Below the pieces are notes generated by a model that did not search any database, was not told where the DNA came from, and worked only from the letters and a program-made list of their open reading frames with translations. A stretch of DNA of 64,000 nt, taken from the NCBI GenBank assembly GCA_030426145.1, contig JAUHZF010000007.1, forward strand, positions 1 through 64,000, given 5' to 3'. Position numbers and translations under genes: made by a program. Shown one piece after another: positions 8,749 to 17,993 of this stretch (position 1 is the stretch's first letter; each line of letters begins with the position of its first letter). Source of the stretch: Polyangia bacterium. Its GTDB lineage: Bacteria; Myxococcota_A; Polyangia; Polyangiales; Polyangiaceae.

Positions 8749-9857
8749 GCCAACGCGCCACGCTCAACAAGGAGGAGCTCCTGCACGCGGTGCAGCATGG
8801 GGAGCCGATTGTCCGGAAAGACCTACGTGGGCTGGAGCTCGCGGGCGCGGACCTTTCCGGCGCGACGTTCGAGCACGTGACCTTTCCCCATGACCTTCGG
8901 GACGTCGACCTCACCGAGTCGACCCTGTTGCACTGTGACCTCATCGGGTGCCGGCTTGATGGCGATGCGAAGCTCCGGCACCTCAACATGGCCTACGGCC
9001 GTGCCGAAGGCCTCTATGTTGGTGAACGCGCTGACCTCACCGCATCTTCCTTTGTAGAAGTAGGTTTCGGCGGTGCGTCAGCAGCCCCCGGAAGCAAGCT
9101 GTCGCTTGTCTCACTGGTGAAGTGTTCGCTCGTCAACGCGAGGCTATCGGGCTGCCAGCTGAGCAAGACCACCCTTCACGAATGCTCCCTCGGTGGGCTC
9201 AACCTGGCCGGAAGCCAGCTCGAAGAGGCCACGCTGCTCGGCGCCGACCTGCGCAGGGTCACGCTGTCGGGCACAACGCTCCGCCGCTGCGTCCTCGTTG
9301 AAGCCAACCTGCAGGGCATGGACCTCGATGGCTTGGTCGCGCCGCAATCCCAACTCACGAGGTGCCTTCTGCAGAAGACATCGCTTCGCGCTGCCGATCT
9401 CACTCAGGCCAGCTTGCACGGCGCACGCCTCGACGGCGCCGACCTGAGCGGTGCCCACGCCCCCAACCTGCTTTGCAACGAGGCGTCCTTGGTCGGCGCC
9501 ACGCTCCTCGACGCGCATCTCGCCTCCGCACTCTTCGTAGACGCCGACGCCTCAGAGGCCGACTTTTCGGGCGCACACCTTCATCAGTCCATCTGGCACC
9601 GCGCGACGTGTCGTCGCACCAAGCTCGTCGAGACGGAGCTGACCTACGCCGACTTCTCCTACGCTGACATCGGCGGAGCCGACTTCTCTCGGGCCACCCT
9701 CTTTCGCGCGCGCTTTCACCGGGTCCACGAAGAAGCCAACGCAACCTTTGACGAGGCCCGCGCCGCCGCGCTCGGAGACGACGACAAGCTCGCCAAAGCT
9801 GAGCGCTTCATCGCGCCAAGCGCCCCAGGCAACGGCGACGACCGCGCCGCGCCATAG
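8745..9857 (+). CDS. Pentapeptide-repeat protein
   Basis: A 370-residue protein made almost wholly of pentapeptide repeats (LAGADLSGATF; LLGADLRRVTL; LDGADLSGAHA) forming a right-handed quadrilateral beta-helix. The first 30 residues (MSQRATLNKEELLHAVQHGE) are a short helical cap. The ATG overlaps the stop of the upstream DUF2169-pentapeptide gene, so the two are likely made together and could form a complex or be functional relatives. The open frame back to 8646 lies within the previous gene and is rejected. Its exact role in effector loading is not known. Confidence 0.85.
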   Translation: MSQRATLNKEELLHAVQHGEPIVRKDLRGLELAGADLSGATFEHVTFPHDLRDVDLTESTLLHCDLIGCRLDGDAKLRHLNMAYGRAEGLYVGERADLTASSFVEVGFGGASAAPGSKLSLVSLVKCSLVNARLSGCQLSKTTLHECSLGGLNLAGSQLEEATLLGADLRRVTLSGTTLRRCVLVEANLQGMDLDGLVAPQSQLTRCLLQKTSLRAADLTQASLHGARLDGADLSGAHAPNLLCNEASLVGATLLDAHLASALFVDADASEADFSGAHLHQSIWHRATCRRTKLVETELTYADFSYADIGGADFSRATLFRARFHRVHEEANATFDEARAAALGDDDKLAKAERFIAPSAPGNGDDRAAP

Positions 9858-9889
9858 CCTCTCTCCCCTCCCGCCGAACGAGGTTCCCT

Positions 9890-10672
9890 ATGCTGCACCA
9901 CGCCCCCCATCACAACACGCCGCCCCACGAGGCGGATACTCCCTCCAACGCGTCCACCACGATGACGCCCTCCTCGGCGGCCGAGGCCCTGGCCTCGCGC
10001 TTCACGGTCACGCCAGAGCGAACTGCAAAGGGGGCCAAGAGCCATCATCAGCTCACGGAGGGGGAGGTCATGTGCGTACAGGAGAACGGCTGCAGCGCGC
10101 TACGCATCCGGACGGCGGCTGGAGACGCCATCTCCGCCCAGCAAGCCGCGAGCTGTCTGCTCTTGCCGGTCATCGGCGACAAAGTCCTCATGAGCCGGCG
10201 AGAGGATGGCCAGGCCTACGTGCTCGCCGTGCTCGAGCGCAGCGATGAGGCCTCGACCACCACCGCCGAGCTCGGCGTGGCGGGTCACGCGGGCGACACG
10301 AGGCTTCGTGCAACCGGCGGCGCGCTCCATCTCGAGGCGAGAACGAGCATCCACCTGGTCGCGAAGCGAGCGCTTCGGCTCTCGGCTGCGCGCGCAGAAG
10401 TCGTCGCTGGAGCGCTCACCGCCACGGCGCAGCGCGTGATGGCCTCGTTTGAGGAGACAGGGCTTGCGGGCAAGAGCATCGACACCGCGGTCGAGCGGCT
10501 CACGACACGTGCTGCCCGCGCTTTCCGATTCATCGCCGAGACCGATCAAACCCGCGCCAAGCACGTCGACACCCACGCTTCGCACACCGTACGCGTTTCT
10601 TCGGACAGCGTGACCTCCGTGACCGCGCGTGAAGTCGTCAAAGTCGACGGCAGTCAAGTGCTCATCGGCTAG
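9890..10672 (+). CDS. DUF3540 family protein of a type VI cargo module
   Basis: A 260-residue protein matching DUF3540 as I know it. A barrel-like domain (ALRIRTAAGDAISAQQAASCLLLPVIGDKVLM) is followed by a repetitive strand-turn C-terminal half (LHLEARTSIHLVAKRALRLSAAR), reminiscent of the beta-prism or needle of spike proteins. In other genomes DUF3540 genes lie between DUF2169/pentapeptide genes and DUF4150 genes, exactly as here. A His-rich N-terminus precedes the domain. It may be a spike extension or an adaptor between VgrG and the tip. Confidence 0.8.
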   Translation: MLHHAPHHNTPPHEADTPSNASTTMTPSSAAEALASRFTVTPERTAKGAKSHHQLTEGEVMCVQENGCSALRIRTAAGDAISAQQAASCLLLPVIGDKVLMSRREDGQAYVLAVLERSDEASTTTAELGVAGHAGDTRLRATGGALHLEARTSIHLVAKRALRLSAARAEVVAGALTATAQRVMASFEETGLAGKSIDTAVERLTTRAARAFRFIAETDQTRAKHVDTHASHTVRVSSDSVTSVTAREVVKVDGSQVLIG

Positions 10673-10699
10673 ACACCACCACCCAAAGACACACCCACC

Positions 10700-11101
10700 A
10701 TGTTCGCCAACACCCAAATGATGGGCACCGACACCGCGTTTCCCGACGTGTGCCTGACGCCGGCGCCGCCCGCCCCCGCGCCGGTGCCTGTCCCCTACCC
10801 CAATATCGCCATGGGCCCGACGGCGGTTCCTGCTCAGGTCAAAGTGCTGTTCGCCTGCGCGCCCGCCCACAACCTCGCCACCACGACGCCCATTTCCAAC
10901 GGCGACAACGCTGGCGTCGCCACGGGTGTCGCCTCCGCGACCGTCATGGGCCCCAGTCGCCCATTGACCGGCGCCTTCACGGTGCTGCTCGTCGGGATGC
11001 CCGCGACGAGGCTCACCAGCGCCAACATCCAGAACAACACCAACGCGCCCGGCGCACGCATCGTGCCGAGTCAGCCGAAGGTGATCCTGCTCGCGCCCTG
11101 A
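10700..11101 (+). CDS. DUF4150 PAAR-like tip protein
   Basis: A 133-residue DUF4150 (PAAR-like) protein. It shows the typical opening MFANTQMMGTDTAFPDVCLTP, the Pro-rich PVPYPNIAMG segment, and central ATTTPISNGDNAG and MGPSRPLTGAFTVLLVGMPATRL strands. It is expected to form the sharp tip on the VgrG trimer. It has no C-terminal toxin extension, so this tip should carry a separately encoded cargo. It lies 27 bp after the DUF3540 gene. Confidence 0.88.
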   Translation: MFANTQMMGTDTAFPDVCLTPAPPAPAPVPVPYPNIAMGPTAVPAQVKVLFACAPAHNLATTTPISNGDNAGVATGVASATVMGPSRPLTGAFTVLLVGMPATRLTSANIQNNTNAPGARIVPSQPKVILLAP

Positions 11102-11126
11102 GACCAACCCCTCAGAAAGGCCCGCC

Positions 11127-12116
11127 ATGTCGTCCAACGACCACGACAAGCTCCAAGGGTGGCTCCGTAGCCAAGCGACCCCCGGGCTGCTCTCCTCGCT
11201 TGTGTTCGCCACCGACGAGGCCAGCCTGAAGCGGTTCGGCGGGCGCGTCTCGCGGGTACCGCTCTCGGGGGAACAACTCGAGCAGCTTCAACGGCTAGCC
11301 ACCGCCATCTGCTGCGCTGTCGCTTCGGAGCGCGCGGACGACTGGACCGCCATCGCTCGGGCAGCCGAGGTCCTGCGTCCGCTAGGTCCACCATCCTCCT
11401 CATCCTCGGACGGCTCCGACATGAGGAAGGCAGCACCGCCGACGACCACCACCATCACGCCGCCACGAAAGCAGACCCGCCCCTACGTCGCCGCCGCGAC
11501 GACGGCCACCACCGCTGAGCGGCAGCAGGCGAGGCCGGAGCGCGACGAGACGCTCGAAGGAACGCCTGCGGAGTCCCCTGTGGTCGCGCCCTCCAACGCC
11601 CCTGCCCCCCTCACCGCACAGGCAGCGACCTCAGTCCCCTTCAACCCGGTCAGCCCCGCCGAGACCGAAGCCATCGATCTCGCCGCGGTGGCACGGCTCA
11701 TGGCCGACAACCCCTCGGCCACCCCCTTTACCCAGTCACCACGCGGAGGTGCCTCGGTCGTCAGTGTGCCGCCTCCTCCCTCATCCTACGCGCCGCACCC
11801 ACAAGCTGGCGCCACCGAGGGGCTCGACGAAGCGGCCATTCAGGCCGCCATCGCCAGCAGCTATCCGCTCCCCGCCGCCTCCCTCGACCGGCTACCTCTA
11901 CCGCTCGACCAGTATGGTGCGCTGGTGGCCCGCTCGGAGGCTGTCCGTGACGTTGCACAGCTGAGCGCGCTGTACGCCGAGTACGGGGTGCAGGACGCGG
12001 CGCACCGAGGCCGAATCGACGAGGAATACCGCACCGTCTTCGGGCAGCACCCCGAGCTTCAGGCTGCCTTCAACCATGTGGTCGCGCAGTGGCGCGCCTA
12101 TCTCCGCCGCGGATGA
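11127..12116 (+). CDS. Hypothetical protein A, paralogue of the next gene
   Basis: A 329-residue protein I do not recognise. It has a helical N-terminal domain (residues 1-75, DKLQGWLRSQATPGLLSSLVFATDE), a long Pro/Thr/Ala-rich linker (about 90-225) and a helical C-terminal domain opening with GATEGLDEAAIQAAIASS. The next gene has the same three-part layout and an alignable C-terminal domain (GATEGMDEADIAAAIASA), so the two are paralogues. The stop overlaps the next start (ATGA). Both may be soluble partners of the kinases or of the tip complex; this is inference. Confidence 0.65.
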   Translation: MSSNDHDKLQGWLRSQATPGLLSSLVFATDEASLKRFGGRVSRVPLSGEQLEQLQRLATAICCAVASERADDWTAIARAAEVLRPLGPPSSSSSDGSDMRKAAPPTTTTITPPRKQTRPYVAAATTATTAERQQARPERDETLEGTPAESPVVAPSNAPAPLTAQAATSVPFNPVSPAETEAIDLAAVARLMADNPSATPFTQSPRGGASVVSVPPPPSSYAPHPQAGATEGLDEAAIQAAIASSYPLPAASLDRLPLPLDQYGALVARSEAVRDVAQLSALYAEYGVQDAAHRGRIDEEYRTVFGQHPELQAAFNHVVAQWRAYLRRG

Positions 12117-13099
12117 GCCCCATGGTGTATCGCAACGACGACGACAACATCGAAACCGACATCTCTTCGATAGATCGCCAGCGGGAGGAGGTCATGGCTT
12201 GGCTGCGACAGCACCGAGCCCCGCGCTTGGTCTGCGCCCTGCTGGAGACCGACGGCACCGACGACGCTCTCGCGGCGTTCTTCACACAGGGGCTCATCCA
12301 CTCCTCCCTCAGCCTGCAGCAGCTCCATCAAGCGCAACAGGTCCTGATTGCGCTCTGTAGAGCGCTCGTGACCGGCCAAGAACAGGGTCACCTCAAGGCT
12401 GCGCTCCTCGCCTTCGAGCGCTCGTTTCTCTCGTCCAACGATGATGAAGACGACGAGCCAACCCGGGCGATCCGGGAGGCAGAGCCCCGGACGCTGTTTC
12501 GCAAGACGTCGCCCCAAACGCCCGACTCAAGGCGCAGCTCTGCAACTGAGACGTCCACCGGGACCCTTCGTGGCTTCCCTCCCCCTGTTGAACGGTCGCA
12601 GCCGCTCGCAGAAGACGAGGCCTCTGCCCCGGTAGTGCCCGAGGGCATCCACACCACCGGTCGCATCGACGTTGCCAAGCTCCTGGGCGGCTTCGCCAAA
12701 GGCGATACGGCCGGACTGCCCTTCCTACGGTCGACGACTGCGTCTGCGCCTCCTACGCGGAAGAACCACCCAGCGACAGCTCAGCCCCCTCACCCCGCCG
12801 CCGGTGCCACGGAGGGCATGGACGAGGCGGACATCGCCGCCGCCATCGCATCCGCGGTCGCAGTCAATCCCAAGCGCAGTTCACTGCCGATGCCCGTCGA
12901 GCACTACGCCGCCCTCGTCGTCCAGTCGCAGCAGGCCGGCAGCATGGAACGGCTCGAGCGGATCCATGCGGCGTTCGGCATCAAAGGCCATGCGCACCGG
13001 TCTCAGATTGACCAAGCCTTCACGGAAGCCCTCGCGAAAGACGAGACGCTTCGTGCCTACTTCACCGCCACCCTTCGCCGACTCACCATCGGACCATGA
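12113..13099 (+). CDS. Hypothetical protein B, paralogue of the previous gene
   Basis: A 328-residue protein starting at an ATG that overlaps the previous TGA. The N-terminal helical domain (REEVMAWLRQHRAPRLVCALLETDGTD) parallels that of its neighbour (KLQGWLRSQATPGLLSSLVFATDEA). The C-terminal domain (MDEADIAAAIASA, then LPMPVEHYAALVVQSQQAGSMERLERIHAAFGIKG) aligns with LDEAAIQAAIASS...LPLPLDQYGALVARSEAVRDVAQLSALYAEYGVQD. The middle is acidic and then Pro/Ser-rich. The family is unknown. The tandem duplication suggests a heterodimer or two related bait and adaptor proteins. Confidence 0.65.
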   Translation: MSPMVYRNDDDNIETDISSIDRQREEVMAWLRQHRAPRLVCALLETDGTDDALAAFFTQGLIHSSLSLQQLHQAQQVLIALCRALVTGQEQGHLKAALLAFERSFLSSNDDEDDEPTRAIREAEPRTLFRKTSPQTPDSRRSSATETSTGTLRGFPPPVERSQPLAEDEASAPVVPEGIHTTGRIDVAKLLGGFAKGDTAGLPFLRSTTASAPPTRKNHPATAQPPHPAAGATEGMDEADIAAAIASAVAVNPKRSSLPMPVEHYAALVVQSQQAGSMERLERIHAAFGIKGHAHRSQIDQAFTEALAKDETLRAYFTATLRRLTIGP

Positions 13100-13116
13100 A
13101 TCGCTAGGCCCAAAGC

Positions 13117-14487
13117 GTGCCTCTCGATAGCCTCTCTCTCATGGCGCAGCCGCCCGCACGTAAGCCCCCGACGGCGCCCATCGAGAGCAGACGGCCGCCG
13201 CGCAGCGAGGTGCTCAGCGCGCCCCTTCGCGATGACCCGCTTGCAGGCTCGGGCTACCGAGCCATCGAGCGAATTGGCAAGGGCGGCTTCGGCGAAGCCT
13301 GGATCGCAGTCCACGAGCTCATCGGACACGAGGTCGTCTGCAAGCTTCTGCACAAGCGCCACCTCGACGACCCACGCATGCTCGAGCGCGTACGGCTCGA
13401 AGCTGAGGCCGGCGCCCGCAATCCCCACCCGCACCTCGTCAACATCTTCGACCTGCGCCATGCCGCCGACGGCCGCCCCTTCGTAGTGATGGAGTACATC
13501 GAGGGAAGAACGCTCCACCAGGTGCTCAGGACCGACTTCAACCACGGTCCCCTCCCCCTCAAGATGGCCATCGAAATCATCCGGCAGATCCTGATGGCGC
13601 TGACGCAGCTCCACGGCGCGGGTGTCGCACACCGCGACCTCAAGCCCGCCAACGTCATGGTCCTTCGGCAAGACCCACCCCTCATCAAGGTGATCGATCT
13701 CGGTCTCGCCAAGGTCTTCGGCAACGGCGCCGCGGGCACACCACGGCCACTCGCCATCCCGACCGCCTCCACGGAGCTTCAAGGCACGCCCCGCTACATG
13801 GCGCCCGAGCAGATCGACAAGAGCGACGAAAACCCCGTCGATCATCGCGCCGATCTCTGGGCGGTGGGGGTGATGATGATGAAACTCCTGACGGGTCGCC
13901 CTCCCTTTGCCGACAGCAAGACGATGGACGACGTGTTGCTGGCCACGATCCTAGAAACACCGGAGACGCCTTCCAGTCTGCTTTCCGAGCCGCTGCCTCC
14001 CGGGCTGGACGATGTGGTGCTCCGAGCCCTCGAGAAGCGCCCAGAGGACCGCTTCGCCTCGGCCGAGGCCATGCTCGAGGCGATCGCCGCCATCGATCTC
14101 GATGCCGTCCGCCCCACCTTCAAGACGGTGCCGATCGTGCCTCCGACCGATGTCGATGAGCCTGCGCTGTTCGAATCGCCCAAGCGAACCGTGCCCCTCC
14201 CCACCGCCACCGAGCCGTTGGCGCCTGCGGAGGCCTCGCACGGTCGCACGGAGGGGATGCCAGAGAGCGCGCTGCCCGCCGACGCGTTACGGCATCCTCG
14301 CGGCACCCTCCCCCTCGCCGCCATGGCCCCGAAGCTCGCTCAAGAGCTCGACGCAAGGCACTACGCGCGTGCCGCCGCCGTTCGACGCGAGCTCCCTTGG
14401 TCCGTCTTCTTCGCCGCTCTTGGCGCGGTCGCGCTGCTCTGCGCTGCGGGCGCGCTCTACATCCTCCACTGGGGAGGTTACCTATGA
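13117..14487 (+). CDS. Membrane-anchored Ser/Thr protein kinase
   Basis: A 456-residue eukaryote-type (Hanks) kinase. It has the Gly loop GKGGFGEAW (54-62), the ATP-binding Lys76 in VVCKLL, the catalytic loop HRDLKPAN (172-179), DLGLAK (194-199, DLG in place of DFG) and MAPEQ (228-232). After a Pro/Thr linker a single C-terminal membrane segment (VFFAALGAVALLCAAGALYIL) leaves almost no periplasmic part. The start may be the GTG at 13117 or the ATG at 13141. The position after the cargo genes, with an ATGA overlap to a second kinase, suggests phospho-control of type VI assembly, as with PpkA in other systems. Confidence 0.88.
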   Translation: MPLDSLSLMAQPPARKPPTAPIESRRPPRSEVLSAPLRDDPLAGSGYRAIERIGKGGFGEAWIAVHELIGHEVVCKLLHKRHLDDPRMLERVRLEAEAGARNPHPHLVNIFDLRHAADGRPFVVMEYIEGRTLHQVLRTDFNHGPLPLKMAIEIIRQILMALTQLHGAGVAHRDLKPANVMVLRQDPPLIKVIDLGLAKVFGNGAAGTPRPLAIPTASTELQGTPRYMAPEQIDKSDENPVDHRADLWAVGVMMMKLLTGRPPFADSKTMDDVLLATILETPETPSSLLSEPLPPGLDDVVLRALEKRPEDRFASAEAMLEAIAAIDLDAVRPTFKTVPIVPPTDVDEPALFESPKRTVPLPTATEPLAPAEASHGRTEGMPESALPADALRHPRGTLPLAAMAPKLAQELDARHYARAAAVRRELPWSVFFAALGAVALLCAAGALYILHWGGYL

Positions 14488-16103
14488 CGGACGGCAACGA
14501 TCGGCATCGCAACGAGCCAGGCGCGCTCGATGCCACGCTCCCGGTGGCCTACCTCGGCGGCGTTCCGCAGACGGGTGATATCGAGCCGGTGAGTCTGCCC
14601 GGCGAGACGCTCTCGTCATCCGTGACCCCTTCGCTTCGCTACGAAGACTTCAAGCCTGGGATCACGGTCAAGGATTGGCTTCTCGACAAGCCGCTCGGTG
14701 AAGGCGGCGGCGGCAAGGTCTTCGCGTGCATCCACACGCAAACGCAGCGTCGTGGCGCCTTCAAGGTGGTCAACCTACGCGAGGGTCCCCATCAAGAGGT
14801 GCAGCTTTCCAAGCTCACCTTCGAGGTCCGCACCTTCAACGAAAAGATCCATCCCAACGTCGTGCACTGCCTCGACGCCAACCTGCGGCAGCGACCGATG
14901 TGGATGGTCACCGAGTACATCCCGGGTCGTCCCCTCGATGAGGTCCTCGAGGACAACGCGGGCGGCCTCGCCGTGGACGTGGCGCTTCACTACGCAGAGC
15001 AGATCGGCTCCGGCCTCGCCGCGGTGCACGTTCTCGGCGTGGTCCATCGCGACCTCAAGCCGCAGAACGTGCTTCTGCGCGAGGATACGTTCCAGCCGGT
15101 GATCATCGACTTCGGAGAGAGCCGGTTCCGGCAAGCTCGCACGCATACAGGCTCCGGCAAGGTGTTTGGGTCGCTGGGCTACACGCCTCCGGAGATGCTG
15201 ATGGCAGGCTCGGACGCGTCAGGCCTCGCCGACGGGCGCATCGACGTCTTCCAGCTTGGCGTGTTGCTCTATGAGATGCTGACGGGTCAGGGCTCCCCCT
15301 TTCGCGCGGGGGCCGCCAACTTCAGCGAGGTGATCGTCGCGACGCTTCGACAGGAACCACCAAGTCTCGAGGCGGACGTTGGCCCCGAGGTGTGGGCCAT
15401 CATCTGGCGAGCCTTGCGCAAACACCCGGATGAGCGCTTTCCGACGATGGCGGACATGGTGGCAGCCATCCGACAAGAACGACAGCGCCGCGGCTTCGTC
15501 GAGGACACGAACCGAACCTCACTCCTCTCCTCGATGGACGGCTCCCTGTCGCTGTCCGCCTCGCTCCCATCGACACCATCCGCGATGACGCATGCGCAGA
15601 CGCAAGCCCAAGCGCCCGCGAGCTACGGGGTGCCGATGCTGCAGCCAGCGGCTGCCCATGCCGGCCAAGGAGCATCACCGTCTACGTCGCATGTGCATAC
15701 CGCCCCCGCCGCAACCGGCACCGCTCCCGCAAGTGGCTCCAGTCGCATGACGCTGCTCGCCGTCCTTTCCGTGGTGATGCTGCTCGGCGTTGGTGGGATG
15801 GCGGCCTTCGTGATGACGACGCGGAGCCAAGAGGAGCTGCCATCGACCCCTCCGCCTCCAGGCAAACTGGACGAGCCCCAACCCGCCACCTCCCGGTTGG
15901 GTATCGACGAGGCAGAGACGCCCACGCCCACCGCCTCCGCGACCGCGACGGCTGGCGCGAGCTCCATGCCGAGTGCGACGGCGCCCCTGCCAAGGGCCAC
16001 CTCGCGCGCCAACTCGCCGCCGGCGCCGCGTCCTTTGGTGCAGCCGCGCCCCAGGCCGCCGTCACAGCCTCCGTCCGGGCCCAAGTTCAAGCCTGACTTC
16101 TAA
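14484..16103 (+). CDS. Second membrane-anchored Ser/Thr protein kinase
   Basis: A 539-residue kinase starting in an ATGA overlap with the first kinase. The glycine loop is unusual, GEGGGGKVF (72-80). Lys94 (AFKVV), HRDLKPQN (188-195), DFGES (209-213) and TPPE (234-237, a variant of APE) are present, so it is probably active. A Ser/Thr/Ala-rich linker leads to one membrane segment (residues 422-444, MTLLAVLSVVMLLGVGGMAAFVM) and a Pro-rich periplasmic tail of about 95 residues. Two adjacent kinases with different anchoring could form a cascade or sense opposite sides of the membrane. Confidence 0.88.
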   Translation: MTDGNDRHRNEPGALDATLPVAYLGGVPQTGDIEPVSLPGETLSSSVTPSLRYEDFKPGITVKDWLLDKPLGEGGGGKVFACIHTQTQRRGAFKVVNLREGPHQEVQLSKLTFEVRTFNEKIHPNVVHCLDANLRQRPMWMVTEYIPGRPLDEVLEDNAGGLAVDVALHYAEQIGSGLAAVHVLGVVHRDLKPQNVLLREDTFQPVIIDFGESRFRQARTHTGSGKVFGSLGYTPPEMLMAGSDASGLADGRIDVFQLGVLLYEMLTGQGSPFRAGAANFSEVIVATLRQEPPSLEADVGPEVWAIIWRALRKHPDERFPTMADMVAAIRQERQRRGFVEDTNRTSLLSSMDGSLSLSASLPSTPSAMTHAQTQAQAPASYGVPMLQPAAAHAGQGASPSTSHVHTAPAATGTAPASGSSRMTLLAVLSVVMLLGVGGMAAFVMTTRSQEELPSTPPPPGKLDEPQPATSRLGIDEAETPTPTASATATAGASSMPSATAPLPRATSRANSPPAPRPLVQPRPRPPSQPPSGPKFKPDF

Positions 16104-16126
16104 ACCGCTACAAGGACCCCTCCCCT

Positions 16127-17182
16127 ATGCGCCATCGCCGCCACTCCCCACTTCGTCGATTCCTTCAGGGCATGGTCGCCGCAGCCATCACCGCCGCGCC
16201 GATGGCTGCGCCCGAGGTGTTTGCCCAGCAGCAGCCCGCGGTAGCGACGGCGGGGAGCTTCGAAGAAGCCATGGCAGAGGGGCAGCAGAAGATGGCAGCC
16301 GGAGAGACGCAGGGTGCTCTGGAAGCCTACCGCCGGGCTTTCGCCATCTCATCGGCCGGATGGCTTGTCGCTGCCAACCGCGGCAACGCCGCCGACCAGC
16401 TTGGGCTGCATGTCGAAGCCGCGCAGATGTACCGCCATGCACTCGGGCAGCTCTCTCCAGCGGATGAGGCCTACGCGGAGTACCAACCCAAACTCACCGG
16501 GCGGCTGCAAGCAGCAGAGGCCAAGGTGGGACAGCTCGTGCTCATGGTTTCGCGTCCAGGGGCCGAGGTGCTGCTCGAGGGGCAGGTGGTGGGTCGTGCG
16601 CCGCTCCCGCAGTCCATCTACGCCATGCCCGGCAGCCGCGAGCTGCAGGTGCGTCTCCCCGGCTACGACGCCTTCCGATGGAACGGCAACGTCGTCGCGG
16701 GCCAGACCATCACCATCGACGTGAAGCTCACGCGCTCCGACTCCCCTCCCCCTAAACCATTGCCGACTAGTGACGACCAGAACGCTGGGATGTCCGATGC
16801 ACAGCTTGGATTCGGGATAGCGGGTGTGGGGCTCGGCGCTGGCGGCGTCATCGCTGCCGTCGTGCTCAGCCTCGCAGCGGGCAACCGCGCCGACGACGTC
16901 ACGCGCCTCCAGGGCGAGGTCGACGCAGCCGCTGGTGGAATGGGCAACGGATGCGGTACCGGCTCGCCGTTTACGGCGCAGTGCGCCGAGCTCGCTGACC
17001 TTGCGGATGAAGAAGCCACGCTTCGTGGAGCGGCCATCGGCGTCGGTGTCGCTGGGGGCGTCTTGCTCGTCGCTGGGATCGTGACGCTCGCGCTGCCGCT
17101 GTCGAACAACGATGGCGGTCCTGACATCGGGCTATCGTTGGGCTCAGATGGGCTGATGATGAACGTGAGCGGTGGCTTCTAG
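16127..17182 (+). CDS. Secreted PEGA-domain protein with TPR-like region
   Basis: A 351-residue envelope protein. A signal peptide is visible (Arg-rich n-region, FLQGMVAAAITAAPMAAPEVFA, cleavage after about residue 33). A TPR-like segment follows (FEEAMAEGQQKMAAGETQGALEAYRRAF; WLVAANRGNAADQLG), then a PEGA domain (VLMVSRPGAEVLLEGQVVG ... MPGSRELQVRLPGYD, about 135-200) and two hydrophobic segments (GVGLGAGGVIAAVVLSLAAG; GVGVAGGVLLVAGIVTLALPL). This layout is common next to Ser/Thr kinases in myxobacteria. It ends the tight plus-strand operon. Confidence 0.8.
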   Translation: MRHRRHSPLRRFLQGMVAAAITAAPMAAPEVFAQQQPAVATAGSFEEAMAEGQQKMAAGETQGALEAYRRAFAISSAGWLVAANRGNAADQLGLHVEAAQMYRHALGQLSPADEAYAEYQPKLTGRLQAAEAKVGQLVLMVSRPGAEVLLEGQVVGRAPLPQSIYAMPGSRELQVRLPGYDAFRWNGNVVAGQTITIDVKLTRSDSPPPKPLPTSDDQNAGMSDAQLGFGIAGVGLGAGGVIAAVVLSLAAGNRADDVTRLQGEVDAAAGGMGNGCGTGSPFTAQCAELADLADEEATLRGAAIGVGVAGGVLLVAGIVTLALPLSNNDGGPDIGLSLGSDGLMMNVSGGF

Positions 17183-17241
17183 AGTTCTGGGCGCATGTCT
17201 TCGCGATACCCTTGCAGTGCATTCTCAGCGTCCTCTGACTC

Positions 17242-17940
17242 ATGCCCGACGCTCTCCTGTCTCGGAATTGTCCTCTTGAATTGGTCCGCCTTCTGTTGGC
17301 CTGCCTATCGCTGTGCTCGTCGGCGTGTGCCGACGAGCAAGTACCATGCTCGTACGTGGACCTCCTGGTTGTGGGGACCTCCGATGAAGGTGTTGTTTGG
17401 CGAGGCTCTCGACTGCCGATTAAGAGCACCTCGTCACCCACGGCTGAACCCGAGGATGGTTCTTGCCATACCACTTTGAGTATGAGTCCCTATGGGTCCA
17501 CCCTGGAACACGCTGCGCTCGAATTTGACTCTCTCCACGTGACCCTCGGCCTCTACTGCCGCAAGAACAGTGACTACCTATCGCTAGGAGCCGCAGTCGG
17601 TGACCTCAGGCACTTCAATGAGGGCGAGATCGAACTTTCAGGGTACACGTGGGTTGGTACGCCGAGCGAAGTGCGGGACAGGTCTACGACTCATGTAGTG
17701 CTGAATTCGAGAGCTTCGGTCGGAGACGCCCTTCCCTTTCCCGAACTCGTATCACCATCGTTCCGTGCTGATCTGCAGTTCACCGGCCCCGTAGACGGAC
17801 TCTCAGCTGATGGCGGGCGGCTGGAGTTCTCGTCCTTGTTCGAGGTGACCTCAGACGACTTTGTCGCTGTCGAGGACGGGACATGTTTTGACGACAAGCT
17901 GGGCCTGGTCCCGTCCGTGCGGACAGAAGTCCGTCTGTAG
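17242..17940 (+). CDS. Putative lipoprotein
   Basis: A 232-residue protein with a hydrophobic N-terminus (LVRLLLACLSLCSSAC) whose SSAC gives a plausible lipobox at Cys29. The mature part has strand-rich, Gly/Ser-containing sequence and four cysteines (QVPCSY, GSCHTT, LYCRKN, GTCFDD) that could form two disulfides. No family is recognised. It lies 59 bp after the PEGA gene and convergent to the partition genes. Base composition is slightly lower in GC than the operon before it. Confidence 0.6.
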   Translation: MPDALLSRNCPLELVRLLLACLSLCSSACADEQVPCSYVDLLVVGTSDEGVVWRGSRLPIKSTSSPTAEPEDGSCHTTLSMSPYGSTLEHAALEFDSLHVTLGLYCRKNSDYLSLGAAVGDLRHFNEGEIELSGYTWVGTPSEVRDRSTTHVVLNSRASVGDALPFPELVSPSFRADLQFTGPVDGLSADGGRLEFSSLFEVTSDDFVAVEDGTCFDDKLGLVPSVRTEVRL

Positions 17941-17947
17941 CCTCCCT

Positions 17948-17993
17948 CTCAAGGAACCAGTCCGCCAGGTTCGTGCTTCTGGTGCTTCTTGAG
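17948..17993. terminator. Possible bidirectional terminator between convergent genes
   Basis: An imperfect dyad with outer arms CTCAAG and CTTGAG and inner arms CCAG and CTGG fills the space between the stop of the lipoprotein gene and the stop of the minus-strand partition gene. There is no clear T run, so the call rests on position and symmetry. Confidence 0.3.
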
